From Planctomycetaceae bacterium (lineage in GTDB: Bacteria; Planctomycetota; Planctomycetia; Pirellulales; Pirellulaceae), in the NCBI GenBank assembly GCA_007121535.1, contig SKKK01000432.1, positions 1 through 51,197 of the forward strand: DNA of 51,197 nt. Reading direction: 5' to 3'. The stretch's first letter is position 1. The number at the start of each line of letters is the position of its first letter. The position numbers and the translations under genes are program-made. The notes under the pieces were generated by a model, which did no database searches, was not told the origin of the DNA, and saw only the letters and a list, made by a program, of their open reading frames with translations. Shown piece by piece: positions 9,207-17,623 of the stretch.

Positions 9207-9602
9207 TTACCACACTTCACACAAAACTTCGCCGCCAAGATTACGCTGACGCGCCTCGCGGTCGCTGACCACTCCGCGGCTGGTGCTGATGATGCAGATC
9301 CCCAGCCCATCCAAGATCGGTTTCAGATCCTTCGCCTTGGAATAGATGCGTCGTCCGGGCTTGCTGATACGTCGGATGCGCTGGATGACGCGTTCCCCGT
9401 TGGGGCCATACTTCAGCTCGATGCGCAGTTGCGTCACCGGCTTGTCCTCCAGTTCCTGCCAATCCCAAATATAGCCCTCGCGTTTGAGGACATCCGCCAA
9501 GCCCCGCTTGACTTTGGAGATGGGCATGTCGACGTAGGGACGCTCGACACCTACCGCATTACGGATGCGGGTCAACATATCGGCGATCGGGTCAGTCATC
9601 AT
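9207..9602 (-). CDS. rpsH: 30S ribosomal protein S8
   Basis: This 131-residue protein binds the central domain of 16S rRNA. The N-terminus [15 protein letters not shown] and C-terminal [13 protein letters not shown] are diagnostic. Two ATG codons in a row (9602 and 9599) could both serve as start. Confidence 0.97.
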   Translation of the reverse strand: MMTDPIADMLTRIRNAVGVERPYVDMPISKVKRGLADVLKREGYIWDWQELEDKPVTQLRIELKYGPNGERVIQRIRRISKPGRRIYSKAKDLKPILDGLGICIISTSRGVVSDREARQRNLGGEVLCEVW

Positions 9603-9620
9603 GGGGGTTGGGTTCTCCCT

Positions 9621-9806
9621 TTACCAGCTCGATTTTCGGACACCGGGGATCAGTCCCTGGTCGGCCAATTTGCGAAAACAGATCCGGCAGATGCCGAACT
9701 TTCGATAGACCGCCCGGGGCCTGCCACAAAGCTTGCAACGCCGTACCAGACGGGTGGAAAACTTGGGCTCGCGCCGAGCTTTGGCAATCTTCGATTTACT
9801 AGCCAC
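9621..9806 (-). CDS. rpsN: 30S ribosomal protein S14, type Z
   Basis: This is the short 61-residue zinc form of S14. Cysteines occur as CKLC...CRIC, followed by the [18 protein letters not shown] tail. It lies between rplE and rpsH as usual. An 82-base gap separates it from rplE. Confidence 0.97.
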   Translation of the reverse strand: MASKSKIAKARREPKFSTRLVRRCKLCGRPRAVYRKFGICRICFRKLADQGLIPGVRKSSW

Positions 9807-9888
9807 AGACTGTTACCTGTTGGGGATAGGATGGATCGAATCAAGGTACATGACACATTAACTCCAATTGCTTGCCGTCGCAAAGGCA

Positions 9889-10449
9889 CTACGCGGCGGC
9901 CGATTCCTCACGTTTGAAGGGCAGTCCCAACCGAGTCAAGAGGTCCAGGGCTTCCTGGTCGCTGGCACATGCGGTGACGATGGTGATGTTCATACCCTGG
10001 ACGCGCAGAAATTTGTCGGGGTTCAATTCGGGAAAGACCAATTGTTCCGACAGCCCCAGGCTATAATTCCCGCTACCGTCGAAGGCCGTCCGGCTGATCC
10101 CGCGAAAGTCGCGCACCCGCGGCAGCGCCACCGAGACCAGGCGGTCCAAAAATTCCCACATCCGGGCTCGCCGCAAACTTACCTTGCAACCGATGGGCAT
10201 TCCCTCTCGCAGCCGGAACCCTGCCACGCTCTTTCGCGCATGGGTGACGATCGGTTTCTGGCCGGTGATCTGCGTCAGCGCATCGACGGCCATCTCCAGG
10301 TGCTTTTTTTCCTGGACCGCCGTGCCCACGCCCATGTTGACGACGATCTTTTCCAAGCGCGGCAACGCCAACCGGTTCGTTCGGCCGAGGCTTTCCCTCA
10401 GGGCAGGCAGCACTTCGCTTTCGTATTTTTCTTTCAGACGCGGGATCAT
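9889..10449 (-). CDS. rplE: 50S ribosomal protein L5
   Basis: This 186-residue 5S rRNA-binding protein has the family motifs LEKIVVNMGVG, RKSVAGFRLREGMPIG, RVRDFRG and the C-terminal segment with MNITIVT. It starts five bases after the rplX stop region, consistent with coupling. Confidence 0.98.
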   Translation of the reverse strand: MIPRLKEKYESEVLPALRESLGRTNRLALPRLEKIVVNMGVGTAVQEKKHLEMAVDALTQITGQKPIVTHARKSVAGFRLREGMPIGCKVSLRRARMWEFLDRLVSVALPRVRDFRGISRTAFDGSGNYSLGLSEQLVFPELNPDKFLRVQGMNITIVTACASDQEALDLLTRLGLPFKREESAAA

Positions 10450-10454
10450 GTTCT

Positions 10455-10805
10455 TTACGTCTCCTTGGCGTAGCTAGGACGCGGCGGACTGATGATTCCC
10501 AACGAGGCGCCGCTACGCTTGGCGTAACGTTCCTTGGAACCGTCCGGCAAGTACCGATAGCCGATCCGCGTGGGCTGGTTGGTCTTCGGGCACAGCAGCA
10601 TCACGTTCGACGCCGGGACGGGCATCTCCTTGCTCAGCCGACCGCCCTGCGGATTCTTTTGACTCCGCCGCACGTGCTTGTACACTCGATTCACGCCTTC
10701 GACGACCACCTTGTTCGCCCTGGCGTCGACCGCCAGCACCCTGCCTTTTTGACCGGCATCGTCACCGCATATCACCATCACGAAATCGTCGACTTTGATC
10801 CGCAT
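10455..10805 (-). CDS. rplX: 50S ribosomal protein L24
   Basis: This 116-residue assembly initiator has a KOW motif (DDAGQKGRVLAVD) and the NPQGG loop. The ATG at 10803-10805 overlaps the rplN stop by one base (TGATG); a GTG one codon earlier is also possible. The C-terminus is slightly longer than in E. coli. Confidence 0.96.
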   Translation of the reverse strand: MRIKVDDFVMVICGDDAGQKGRVLAVDARANKVVVEGVNRVYKHVRRSQKNPQGGRLSKEMPVPASNVMLLCPKTNQPTRIGYRYLPDGSKERYAKRSGASLGIISPPRPSYAKET

Positions 10806-11173
10806 CACAACACCTCACTCGCCAAGCTGACGATCTTCATAAAGTTGCGCTCGCGCAACTCGCGGGCCACCGCACCGAAGATACGCGTACCGCGTGGATT
10901 CTTTTCGTTGTCGATGATGACGACCGCGTTACTGTCGAACCGGATGTAGCTGCCATCGCGGCGCCGCGTGGGTTGCTTGCAGCGTACGATCACCGCCCGG
11001 ACCACCGACTTCTTCTTGATCTCGCTGCCGGGGATCACGCTCTTGACGCTGCAGACGATAACGTCCCCGAGTCCGGCAACGCGGCGTCGCGAGCCACCCA
11101 GCACCTTGATGCACTGCACTTCTCTCGCCCCGGTGTTGTCCGCCACCTGCAGGCGCGTTTCTTGCTGAATCAT
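10805..11173 (-). CDS. rplN: 50S ribosomal protein L14
   Basis: This 122-residue protein begins [16 protein letters not shown] and contains KVLGGSRRR and the conserved [14 protein letters not shown]. It has normal length. It overlaps rplX by one base and follows rpsQ by six bases. Confidence 0.98.
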   Translation of the reverse strand: MIQQETRLQVADNTGAREVQCIKVLGGSRRRVAGLGDVIVCSVKSVIPGSEIKKKSVVRAVIVRCKQPTRRRDGSYIRFDSNAVVIIDNEKNPRGTRIFGAVARELRERNFMKIVSLASEVL

Positions 11174-11179
11174 AGCCGC

Positions 11180-11494
11180 TTATCCCTCTTCTATACTTTT
11201 CTCTTGACCGCTCTGCTGCGCCGCGGCCCGCAAAGCAGCCAGGTCGACGGCCGTCGATTTCTCCAGCACTCGCACCAATTCCCAACGCTTCGACTTGGAA
11301 CGCCGACGCGACTCGATGATCTCCACCCTGTCTCCGACGGCCGACTCCTGCGTTTCGTCATGCACGTGGCAAACCGTCTTTTGCCGGATAAACTTTCCAT
11401 ACATGGGGTGCTTCACCAGTCGCGGAATCTCGACGACTCGTGTCTTTTCCATCTTGTCACTGGTGACGATACCGACAGCAACTCGTTTAGGCAT
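11180..11494 (-). CDS. rpsQ: 30S ribosomal protein S17
   Basis: This 104-residue OB-fold protein has the core [17 protein letters not shown] and HPMYGKFI. It carries a C-terminal extension of about 20 residues (Ala/Gln/Glu-rich) beyond the usual 80-90 residue family length. It lies six bases downstream of rpmC. Confidence 0.96.
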   Translation of the reverse strand: MPKRVAVGIVTSDKMEKTRVVEIPRLVKHPMYGKFIRQKTVCHVHDETQESAVGDRVEIIESRRRSKSKRWELVRVLEKSTAVDLAALRAAAQQSGQEKSIEEG

Positions 11495-11500
11495 GGCTGC

Positions 11501-11704
11501 TCAATTTCCTTGTACGCTCATCTCACGTTGTCGTTGAATGGTTTTGATCTGGGCGACCATGCGGCGGTGCCTGCGCAGTTCGCTGGGCGCGTCCAGCCGC
11601 TCGGTCTGCGATTGGATGCGCAGCCGGAACAGGCTTTCGCAGGCATCGCGAAGCTGCAACTGCAGTTGTTCGTCGCTCATTTCACGCAATTCGGAAACTT
11701 TCAT
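11501..11704 (-). CDS. rpmC: 50S ribosomal protein L29
   Basis: This 67-residue helical hairpin protein near the tunnel exit starts MKVSELREMSDEQLQLQL. It contains the family segment LFRLRIQSQTERLD and ends in a basic helix. I used the ATG at 11702-11704; a longer open frame upstream runs antisense through rplP and is not plausible. Confidence 0.95.
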   Translation of the reverse strand: MKVSELREMSDEQLQLQLRDACESLFRLRIQSQTERLDAPSELRRHRRMVAQIKTIQRQREMSVQGN

Positions 11705-11724
11705 TTCGGCATCCTTCCTATCGC

Positions 11725-12141
11725 TCAGGCGGGTCGCCGTCTGACGAAACGCACCGGGATGGGCATTTTGTGAGCCAGCCGGGCGAAACAGACCTTGGCC
11801 TGCTGCTCGGTGACCCCACCCAACTCGTACAATACCGTGCCAGGCTTGACCACAGCCGCCCAAAACTCAGGCTCGCCTTTTCCCTTGCCCATACGGGTTT
11901 CCAAGGGAGTCGACGTGACGGATTTGTGGGGGAAAATGCGGATGTACAATCGGCCCTCGCCCCGCACGTACTGCTGGGCGGCGATACGACCCGCTTCGAT
12001 CGTCTGCGCTTTGATCCACCCGCCCTTGAGGGCCTGGAGGCCGAAATCGCCGAAGACAACCTTATTCCCGCGGCTCGCCTTACCTTTTATACGTCCTCTT
12101 TGGTTTTTTCGATGTTTGACTCGCTTCGGCATCAGGGCCAT
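11725..12141 (-). CDS. rplP: 50S ribosomal protein L16
   Basis: This 138-residue protein at the tRNA-binding face of the large subunit starts MALMPKRVKHRKNQRG. It contains RIFPHKSVTSTPLETRMGKG and GTVLYELGGV, all diagnostic. Its start lies 62 bases inside the 3' end of rpsC, in another frame. The internal Met of MPKRVKH would still overlap by more than 50 bases. Confidence 0.97.
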   Translation of the reverse strand: MALMPKRVKHRKNQRGRIKGKASRGNKVVFGDFGLQALKGGWIKAQTIEAGRIAAQQYVRGEGRLYIRIFPHKSVTSTPLETRMGKGKGEPEFWAAVVKPGTVLYELGGVTEQQAKVCFARLAHKMPIPVRFVRRRPA

Positions 12142-12793
12142 CGAAACTGTCTCCTTCGTACATGCCTTGGTTGATCCACACTTGGACCCCGATGTGTCCT
12201 TGAGCCGTCTTGGCTTCGGCGAAACCGTAATCGATCTTCGCCCGCAACGTGCTCAGAGGAATCGAGCCCATAATCTGCTTTTCTCGCCGCGCCATTTCCG
12301 CGCCGCCCAACCGCCCGGCCAACTGGATCTTGATCCCCTTGGCGCCGGCGTCCATCGTCAGTTCCATCGATCGCTTCATGGTCCGCCGAAAACTGGCTCG
12401 CCGACCCAATTGCTGTGCGATATCTTCCGCCACCAATTGAGCCCGAACTTCGGGCCGATGGATCTCCTCGATCTTCAAATTGACTCGACGGCCGATCAAG
12501 TTCTGCAGATCCTCCTGCAGCAACTCGACCTCCTGCCCTTTCTTTCCGATAATCAAACCGGGCCGAGCCACGTGCAGGATGACCTTGACTTCGTCACGCG
12601 TCCGCTCGATGTCGATCCGATCGATGCCCGCGTTTCGATACTGCGTTTTCTGTGGGTGGTTCTTGATGTAGCGCCGGATCTTCTGGTCCTCGACCAACAG
12701 TTCCGAGAAGTCCTGCTTCGAGGCGTACCAACGGCTCTTCCAGCCCGTCATGACGCCCGTACGAAATGCCACCGGATTGACCTTCTGACCCAT
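12080..12793 (-). CDS. rpsC: 30S ribosomal protein S3
   Basis: This 237-residue protein has the S3 start MGQKVNPVAFR, a KH domain with the GxxG loop in LIIGKKG, and the C-terminal domain GRLGGAEMARREK followed by IPLSTLRAKIDYG. The final 21 residues (Asp/Ser/Lys-rich) are encoded in the part that overlaps rplP. Confidence 0.97.
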   Translation of the reverse strand: MGQKVNPVAFRTGVMTGWKSRWYASKQDFSELLVEDQKIRRYIKNHPQKTQYRNAGIDRIDIERTRDEVKVILHVARPGLIIGKKGQEVELLQEDLQNLIGRRVNLKIEEIHRPEVRAQLVAEDIAQQLGRRASFRRTMKRSMELTMDAGAKGIKIQLAGRLGGAEMARREKQIMGSIPLSTLRAKIDYGFAEAKTAQGHIGVQVWINQGMYEGDSFDGPDAEASQTSKKPKRTYKR

Positions 12794-12796
12794 AGC

Positions 12797-13150
12797 TCAG
12801 ATCTCGTCGATACTTGCCAATTTGATGTGAATGTGCGCCATCCGCCGCTTGATCATGAACGCCATACCTCGAGCCCGCGGTCGGACACGTTTGAACATCG
12901 GACCGTTATCGATCCGCGCCTCGGCGACCAACAGCCCCTCGATATCCACCGTACGATCCCGATTCTGCTCCGAATCCTGTGCATTGCCCAACGCGCTGCG
13001 GATCACCTTTTCCAGGAGCCGGGCTCCGCGCTGCGGCTGGTACTGCAGCAGATCCAGCGCTTCGTCGGCATACTTGCCGCGAATCAAATCCGCCAGAGGC
13101 CGGACTTTCCGCGGACTGATGCGTGCGAATCGATGAGTTGCTTGAAACAT
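12797..13150 (-). CDS. rplV: 50S ribosomal protein L22
   Basis: This 117-residue exit-tunnel protein has the L22 motif RISPRKVRPLADLIRG and the beta-hairpin region RARGMAFMIKRRMAHI. It starts three bases before rpsC and 17 bases after rpsS. Confidence 0.97.
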   Translation of the reverse strand: MFQATHRFARISPRKVRPLADLIRGKYADEALDLLQYQPQRGARLLEKVIRSALGNAQDSEQNRDRTVDIEGLLVAEARIDNGPMFKRVRPRARGMAFMIKRRMAHIHIKLASIDEI

Positions 13151-13167
13151 CGTCCCGTGCTTTCCTG

Positions 13168-13437
13168 TTAACGCTTTCCTTTGCCCCCGTGACCGCGAAA
13201 GATGCGAGTCGGAGCGAATTCTCCCAGTTTATGTCCCACCATATCTTCCGTCACGAAGACCTTGACATGGATCTTGCCGTTGTGCACCAAGAAGGTATGC
13301 CCCACAAACTCCGGGACGATCGTGCAGGCTCTGGCCCACGTCTTGATCGGTTCCTTGGTTCCCGCCTCGTCCTGCAACTGAACCTTCCGGAACAGCTTGA
13401 AATTGACGAAGGGTCCTTTCTTCAGTGACCTGCTCAT
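13168..13437 (-). CDS. rpsS: 30S ribosomal protein S19
   Basis: This 89-residue head protein starts [12 protein letters not shown]. It contains the S19 signature region [20 protein letters not shown] and [10 protein letters not shown]. Length is normal. Confidence 0.98.
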   Translation of the reverse strand: MSRSLKKGPFVNFKLFRKVQLQDEAGTKEPIKTWARACTIVPEFVGHTFLVHNGKIHVKVFVTEDMVGHKLGEFAPTRIFRGHGGKGKR

Positions 13438-13455
13438 GCCTCACGAACACTCCCG

Positions 13456-14316
13456 TTAGCGTTTGATTTTCAACTGGCCGTACCGTTTGGAACGCCGCCG
13501 CCGCACGATCGCCGCGTTGGACGGCTTTCGCTTTTTCCGCGTGGCGCCGCCTTTGGCGGGCTTGCCCGTCGGGCTGACCGGATGCCGCCCACCCTTGGTT
13601 CGCCCTTCACCGCCGCCGTGCGGGTGATCGATGGGATTCATGGCCGTTCCGCGAACGTGCGGCCGCCGACCCAACCAGCGATTGCGCCCCGCCTTGCCCA
13701 ACTCGATATTCATGTGGTCCGCGTTGCCGACCTTGCCGATGGTCGCTCGGCAATTGGAAGGAATTCGTCGGATCTCGCCGCTGGGCAGCGTGATTTGCGC
13801 CCACGTGGCTTCCCGAGCCACCAGCGTCGCACTGGTACCGGCACTGCGACACAGCGTACCCCCCTGGCCGGGCAGCAACTCGATATTGTGGATGTCCGCG
13901 CCCAGCGGAATCTTCTTCAGCGGCAGGCAATTGCCGAGCGAAGGCGGCGCGTCGGGACCGTTTTCGATGCGATCGCCTTCCTTCAAGCCATCGGGAGCCA
14001 AAATGTACCGTTTTTCTCCGTCCACGTAATACAGCAGCGCGATCCTGGCACTGCGATTGGGATCGTATTGGATGGAGTGCACCCGAGCCGCCACCCCGTC
14101 CTTGTTGCGTCGAAAATCGATGATCCGGTACTGACGCTTGTGGCCGCCGCCACGATGACGCGACGTGATCTTACCCTGGTTGTTGCGTCCCCCCGTCTTC
14201 TTCAACGGACGAAGCAAGGACTTTTCCGGTTTGGCGCCGGGGGTCAGCTCGGCGAAATCGCTGACGCTTGCGCCGCGACGCCCCGGGCTGGTCGGCTTGT
14301 ATTGTTTGATTCCCAT
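13456..14316 (-). CDS. rplB: 50S ribosomal protein L2
   Basis: This 286-residue peptidyl-transferase-centre protein has the N-terminal [18 protein letters not shown]. The conserved histidine region reads [16 protein letters not shown]. The C-terminal [13 protein letters not shown] is also typical. It follows rplW by 40 bases. Confidence 0.98.
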   Translation of the reverse strand: MGIKQYKPTSPGRRGASVSDFAELTPGAKPEKSLLRPLKKTGGRNNQGKITSRHRGGGHKRQYRIIDFRRNKDGVAARVHSIQYDPNRSARIALLYYVDGEKRYILAPDGLKEGDRIENGPDAPPSLGNCLPLKKIPLGADIHNIELLPGQGGTLCRSAGTSATLVAREATWAQITLPSGEIRRIPSNCRATIGKVGNADHMNIELGKAGRNRWLGRRPHVRGTAMNPIDHPHGGGEGRTKGGRHPVSPTGKPAKGGATRKKRKPSNAAIVRRRRSKRYGQLKIKR

Positions 14317-14356
14317 GATGATTCTCGACTGCTTTTCTTTGTTGGTGCTGCTCGAC

Positions 14357-14683
14357 TTAGAAGAAGTTGATGCGATCTTCCTTGTCCAGCGTCACCACCG
14401 CTTTCTTCCAGTCCTTGGTATAGCCTTTACGAAAACGATGTCGGCGAGGCTTTCCGGCTCGATTCATGGTCCGCACTTTGACCACCCGGACGTTGAACAG
14501 CGTTTCCACCGCCTGTCGCACGTCTTCCTTCGTCGCCAGCGGATTGACCTCGAAAGCGTACTGATTCAACGTACCGGAACCGTAGACCCCCTTCTCGGTA
14601 ACCAGAGGGCGGAGGACGATCTGATGGGCGCTGAGCATCGCCGAGACCTTCTTGTCCGTTTTGCTTTTTTCCGCTGCCACCAT
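14357..14683 (-). CDS. rplW: 50S ribosomal protein L23
   Basis: This 108-residue tunnel-exit protein docks trigger factor and SRP. The core [31 protein letters not shown] and [10 protein letters not shown] identify it. It has about 15 extra polar N-terminal residues. It starts two bases after rplD ends. Confidence 0.97.
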   Translation of the reverse strand: MVAAEKSKTDKKVSAMLSAHQIVLRPLVTEKGVYGSGTLNQYAFEVNPLATKEDVRQAVETLFNVRVVKVRTMNRAGKPRRHRFRKGYTKDWKKAVVTLDKEDRINFF

Positions 14684-14685
14684 GG

Positions 14686-15354
14686 TTAAGCCTCAACTTC
14701 CGCTTCGTTCGTCTCGATTGCCCCAACCGCCTGACCCTTCTTGGTCAGAACATCCAAAGCCGCCTTGGTGACCAGCATTCGCTCGGGAGTCAACACGCTC
14801 AACACATTCAGGTCGGACGCGGCCGAGATGGTCACGCAGGCGATATTCCGTGCACTGCGATAGACATTGACATCATGCCGGGCCGTGGTCACCAGCGTGG
14901 TTCGCCCGTCCAAATCGAGCGTTTCGAGGATCTTGAACATCTCGCGAGTTCTAGGCTGGTCAAAGGCCAATTCATCGATCACGACCATGCTGCCGCTCTG
15001 GATCTTTGCGGCGATGGCCATTCGAGTCGCCTGACGGATCGCCTTCTTGGGCATCCGAAACGAATAATCTCGATTACGAACGGGATGGATGTGCCCACCG
15101 CCTCGCCGGATCCCCGACCTTCGATGCCCGGCACGTGCGTTTCCCGTGCCTTTTTGGCGATACAGCTTTTTCGTCGAACCCGCCACCTGGCCACGCGACT
15201 TGGTGCGGGCGGTCCCCTGGCGTCGATTCGCCTGGTACATCACCACCGCATCATGCAGTAGCTGCTTGTTGATGCGCGGCGCCAACTCGGTCAGATCGAG
15301 TTCGTACTGGCCGACCTCGACTCCGTTGCGATCGTAGATGGGAAGCGTAGTCAT
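14686..15354 (-). CDS. rplD: 50S ribosomal protein L4
   Basis: This 222-residue protein has the basic tunnel loop KLYRQKGTGNARAGHRRSG and the RMPKKAIRQA motif. In enterobacteria L4 represses its own operon; nothing in this sequence shows that here. It starts eight bases after the rplC stop. Confidence 0.97.
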   Translation of the reverse strand: MTTLPIYDRNGVEVGQYELDLTELAPRINKQLLHDAVVMYQANRRQGTARTKSRGQVAGSTKKLYRQKGTGNARAGHRRSGIRRGGGHIHPVRNRDYSFRMPKKAIRQATRMAIAAKIQSGSMVVIDELAFDQPRTREMFKILETLDLDGRTTLVTTARHDVNVYRSARNIACVTISAASDLNVLSVLTPERMLVTKAALDVLTKKGQAVGAIETNEAEVEA

Positions 15355-15362
15355 GGTGATTC

Positions 15363-16076
15363 CTAACCAACCTTGTTTGTTTCGCGAATGACGACGTAAC
15401 CGCCACTCGGTCCCGGCACCGCCCCACGGACCAACAGGAGATGATTCTCCGGGTCCAAGCGAACCACCTTGAGATTGCGGACCGTATTTCGCTGGTTCCC
15501 GTATTGCCCGGCCATGCGAATGCCCTTGAACAAGCGGCTTGGATCAGCGCTCATCCCCGTACCTCCCGCATGGCGATGGACTTTCTTGACGCCGTGAGAA
15601 GCTCGCTGACCGGCGAAGTTGTGACGGCGCATCACGCCGGAATAGCCGCGTCCTTTGCTGACGCCGACCACGTCGACCGCCTTGACGCCTTCGAGCGACT
15701 GGACCGTTACCTGTTGCCCCACTTTCGCGCCATCGACGGGCCCACGAAGCTCGCGAATGAACTTCTTAGGTTCGCATCCCGCTTTTTCGGGAGGCTTGAC
15801 GCCACCCGCCGAGCGGCGTTTGGCTCGCTTGCTTCCGAGATTGGCAACGTGCCCACGTTCGGACCGACTGGCTTGGCTGGGGCGAATCCGCCTGCCACGA
15901 GGCCGTTTCTTGTCCAGAAAACCGAGTTGTACAGCTTCGTACTTGTCCCGCTCCAACGTTTTCAACTGCAGCACATGACAGGGACCGGCCTGCAACACCG
16001 TTACGGGAATGGCGCGCCCCGATTCGTCATAAATCTGAGTCATGCCGACTTTAACGCCGAGAATGCCTTTCACCAT
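15363..16076 (-). CDS. rplC: 50S ribosomal protein L3
   Basis: I start at the ATG at 16074-16076 (MVKGILGVKVGMTQIYDE), giving 237 residues. A longer frame to 16166 adds 30 residues with no family match. The central motif GVMRRHNFAGQRASHG contacts the peptidyl-transferase centre region. A basic insert of about 30 residues near residues 55-95 makes it longer than E. coli L3. The 175-base gap from rpsJ is the longest inside the cluster. Confidence 0.96.
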   Translation of the reverse strand: MVKGILGVKVGMTQIYDESGRAIPVTVLQAGPCHVLQLKTLERDKYEAVQLGFLDKKRPRGRRIRPSQASRSERGHVANLGSKRAKRRSAGGVKPPEKAGCEPKKFIRELRGPVDGAKVGQQVTVQSLEGVKAVDVVGVSKGRGYSGVMRRHNFAGQRASHGVKKVHRHAGGTGMSADPSRLFKGIRMAGQYGNQRNTVRNLKVVRLDPENHLLLVRGAVPGPSGGYVVIRETNKVG

Positions 16077-16117
16077 CGGTCGAATTCCTGTTGCTATGGT
16101 CGGTTGCCTGCGGGAGC

Positions 16118-16200
16118 CTGAGAACGCGTCTGTAGCCGCGATACGTTTTCCTGCCCGGCCAGCCACCGCCAGCCGAACCGCAATGCTACAGCCGTCTCAG
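16118..16200. repeat. Imperfect palindrome in the rpsJ-rplC spacer
   Basis: ctgaga (16118-16123) pairs with tctcag (16195-16200), and ctgtagc (16130-16136) pairs with gctacag (16185-16191), separated by an interior loop. In the minus-strand transcript this would form a long two-step stem just before the rplC start. It could be a regulatory leader structure or a decayed repeat; the sequence alone does not decide. Confidence 0.4.
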
Positions 16201-16251
16201 CTTACCCGAGCGGCCTGTGCCCATATTCTTTCTCGAAAGAACTAAATGAAA

Positions 16252-16581
16252 CTACCTCGTGGACGCCTTGATTTTGATATCGACACCAGCCGGCAAACTC
16301 AGCTTGTTCAACGACTCGATCGTTTTGGCCGTCGCCTGGACTATGTCAATTAACCTCTTATGGGTTCGGATCTCGAATTGCTGCCTTGCCTTCTTGTCGA
16401 TGTGCGGGCCAGAAAGCACCGTGTATTTCTCGATCCGTGTTGGCAAAGGAATCGGGCCATGCACTTCGGAGTGCGTACGCTTGGCCGTGTCTACGATCTC
16501 TGCCGCACTCTGATCGAGGATCGCATGATCGTAGGCTTCCATTCTGATGCGAATGACCTCGTGGCTCAAAGCTCCTGACAC
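16252..16581 (-). CDS. rpsJ: 30S ribosomal protein S10
   Basis: This 109-residue protein (also NusE in antitermination) has [16 protein letters not shown], the S10 signature [19 protein letters not shown] and RTHKRLIDI. It is the first gene of the cluster; fusA, tuf, rpsG and rpsL are not immediately upstream in this window. Confidence 0.98.
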   Translation of the reverse strand: MSGALSHEVIRIRMEAYDHAILDQSAAEIVDTAKRTHSEVHGPIPLPTRIEKYTVLSGPHIDKKARQQFEIRTHKRLIDIVQATAKTIESLNKLSLPAGVDIKIKASTR

Positions 16582-16923
16582 ACCTGACTCCTCACTAACC
16601 CCTTGATCAACACAAAACCAACCCCCTCAATCAAAACCGAATCGCCATCGACAAAATCGCCCCGTTTCACCCTGTGAAAACCAACGGGACTCGGAAGCTT
16701 ACGGCCATCTTCCTACGCCGTCAACGCCCCACCGAGCCGGATCGAAAAATTTTTTTCCGAATCCAGACAGTCGGGGTGTGACGTGGCGAATCAAGAGGCG
16801 TTTGAGCTGGCGCTGCGGGCGTGGGGATGCAAATCACCGCTTCCCAGTGCGAAGCAAGGCTGTTAGTATAACGAACTTCGAAAACAGGTAAAGCGTACTT
16901 CGTCCAAGAAATTGAGGAAAAAC
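16582..16923. other. Divergent intergenic region upstream of rpsJ and the microprotein
   Basis: No gene is seen in these 342 bases. They separate the minus-strand ribosomal cluster from plus-strand genes and must hold promoters for both directions. They contain the ribosomal promoter candidate listed separately, an A/T tract at 16746-16757, and a TATAAC at 16867-16872 that could be the -10 of the downstream microprotein gene (no good -35 seen). Confidence 0.5.
16696..16724 (-). promoter_or_regulatory. Candidate sigma70-type promoter for the ribosomal cluster
   Basis: On the minus strand TTGACG (16719-16724) is followed after 17 bases by TAAGCT (16696-16701). The -35 is a good match and the -10 a weak one. 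An A/T tract at 16746-16757 lies upstream, roughly where an UP element would be. The leader to rpsJ would be about 110 bases. Confidence 0.35.
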
Positions 16924-17022
16924 ATGGCAAAACCACATCATAAAGTGAAAAAGGCCAACCATGGCAAACGTCCGGCAAATGCGAAGGCCCGCAAGGCCAA
17001 ACGCCGTAAAGTCAGCACATAG
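16924..17022 (+). CDS. 32-residue highly basic microprotein
   Basis: The frame ATG 16924 to TAG 17022 encodes 32 residues starting MAKPHHKVKKANHGKRP and ending KAKRRKVST; about half are Lys or Arg. A GAGGA five bases before the ATG is a good ribosome-binding site, and TATAAC lies about 50 bases upstream. I believe similar Lys/Arg/Ala/His microproteins occur in other planctomycetes, but no named family comes to mind. Composition and position beside the ribosomal cluster suggest an RNA- or ribosome-bound peptide; that is inference. Confidence 0.6.
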   Translation: MAKPHHKVKKANHGKRPANAKARKAKRRKVST

Positions 17023-17097
17023 TCATTGCAGGTTTTCATGAATGCTCTTGCTGGGTGATTGAGTGAGCAGGCCGTAGCGGCAAAAAGGAGGCCAAGG

Positions 17098-17610
17098 GTG
17101 TCAAGCAAACAACTTCTTTATGATCTGTCGACGATCGACTTTGATTCACCGACGGCCGATATCGAAACGATTCGGCGGTATAATCCCCAACGTTACGAGA
17201 TGGAACAGTTGACGGCGATCGTTCTGGAAGACGTCGAGAATTACCTGTGCATCGGGTACAAGGATCTGACGAATGACGAGTTCTGGGTGCGAGGCCACAT
17301 GCCGGGGATGCCCTTGATGCCAGGGGTCATCATGCTGGAAGGAGCGGCACAAATGTGCAGCTACTTTGTGCAAAAATATGAACTCCTGGGTGCCGCCATG
17401 GTTGGCTTTGGCGGACTGGAAGACGTTCGGTTTCGCGATCCAGTTCTTCCGGGGGAAAGAATCGTCTTCATCAGCAAACTGACCAAAGTGCGCAAAGGGC
17501 GTATGATTGTTTGCCGTTTCCAAGGAGTCGTCGGAAACAATGTGGTGGTGGAAGGTGGCATCAAAGGCATTCCGATTCCCGTGGAAGCGTTGACCGCCAA
17601 ACAGTCGTAA
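17098..17610 (+). CDS. FabZ-like 3-hydroxyacyl-ACP dehydratase family protein
   Basis: This hotdog-fold protein has the motif HMPGMPLMPGVIMLEGAAQM, matching the FabZ active-site helix with catalytic His and Glu present. The family removes water from 3-hydroxyacyl-ACP in type II fatty-acid synthesis in the cytoplasm. I chose the GTG at 17098, six bases after a strong AAGGAGG, giving 170 residues; a TTG at 17059 would add 13. The N-terminus is longer than canonical FabZ (about 145 residues) and the usual LLxHRxPF start is missing. It may therefore be a paralogue with another acyl substrate. TrmB follows closely. Confidence 0.8.
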   Translation: MSSKQLLYDLSTIDFDSPTADIETIRRYNPQRYEMEQLTAIVLEDVENYLCIGYKDLTNDEFWVRGHMPGMPLMPGVIMLEGAAQMCSYFVQKYELLGAAMVGFGGLEDVRFRDPVLPGERIVFISKLTKVRKGRMIVCRFQGVVGNNVVVEGGIKGIPIPVEALTAKQS

Positions 17611-17623
17611 GCCGGATCGGGTG

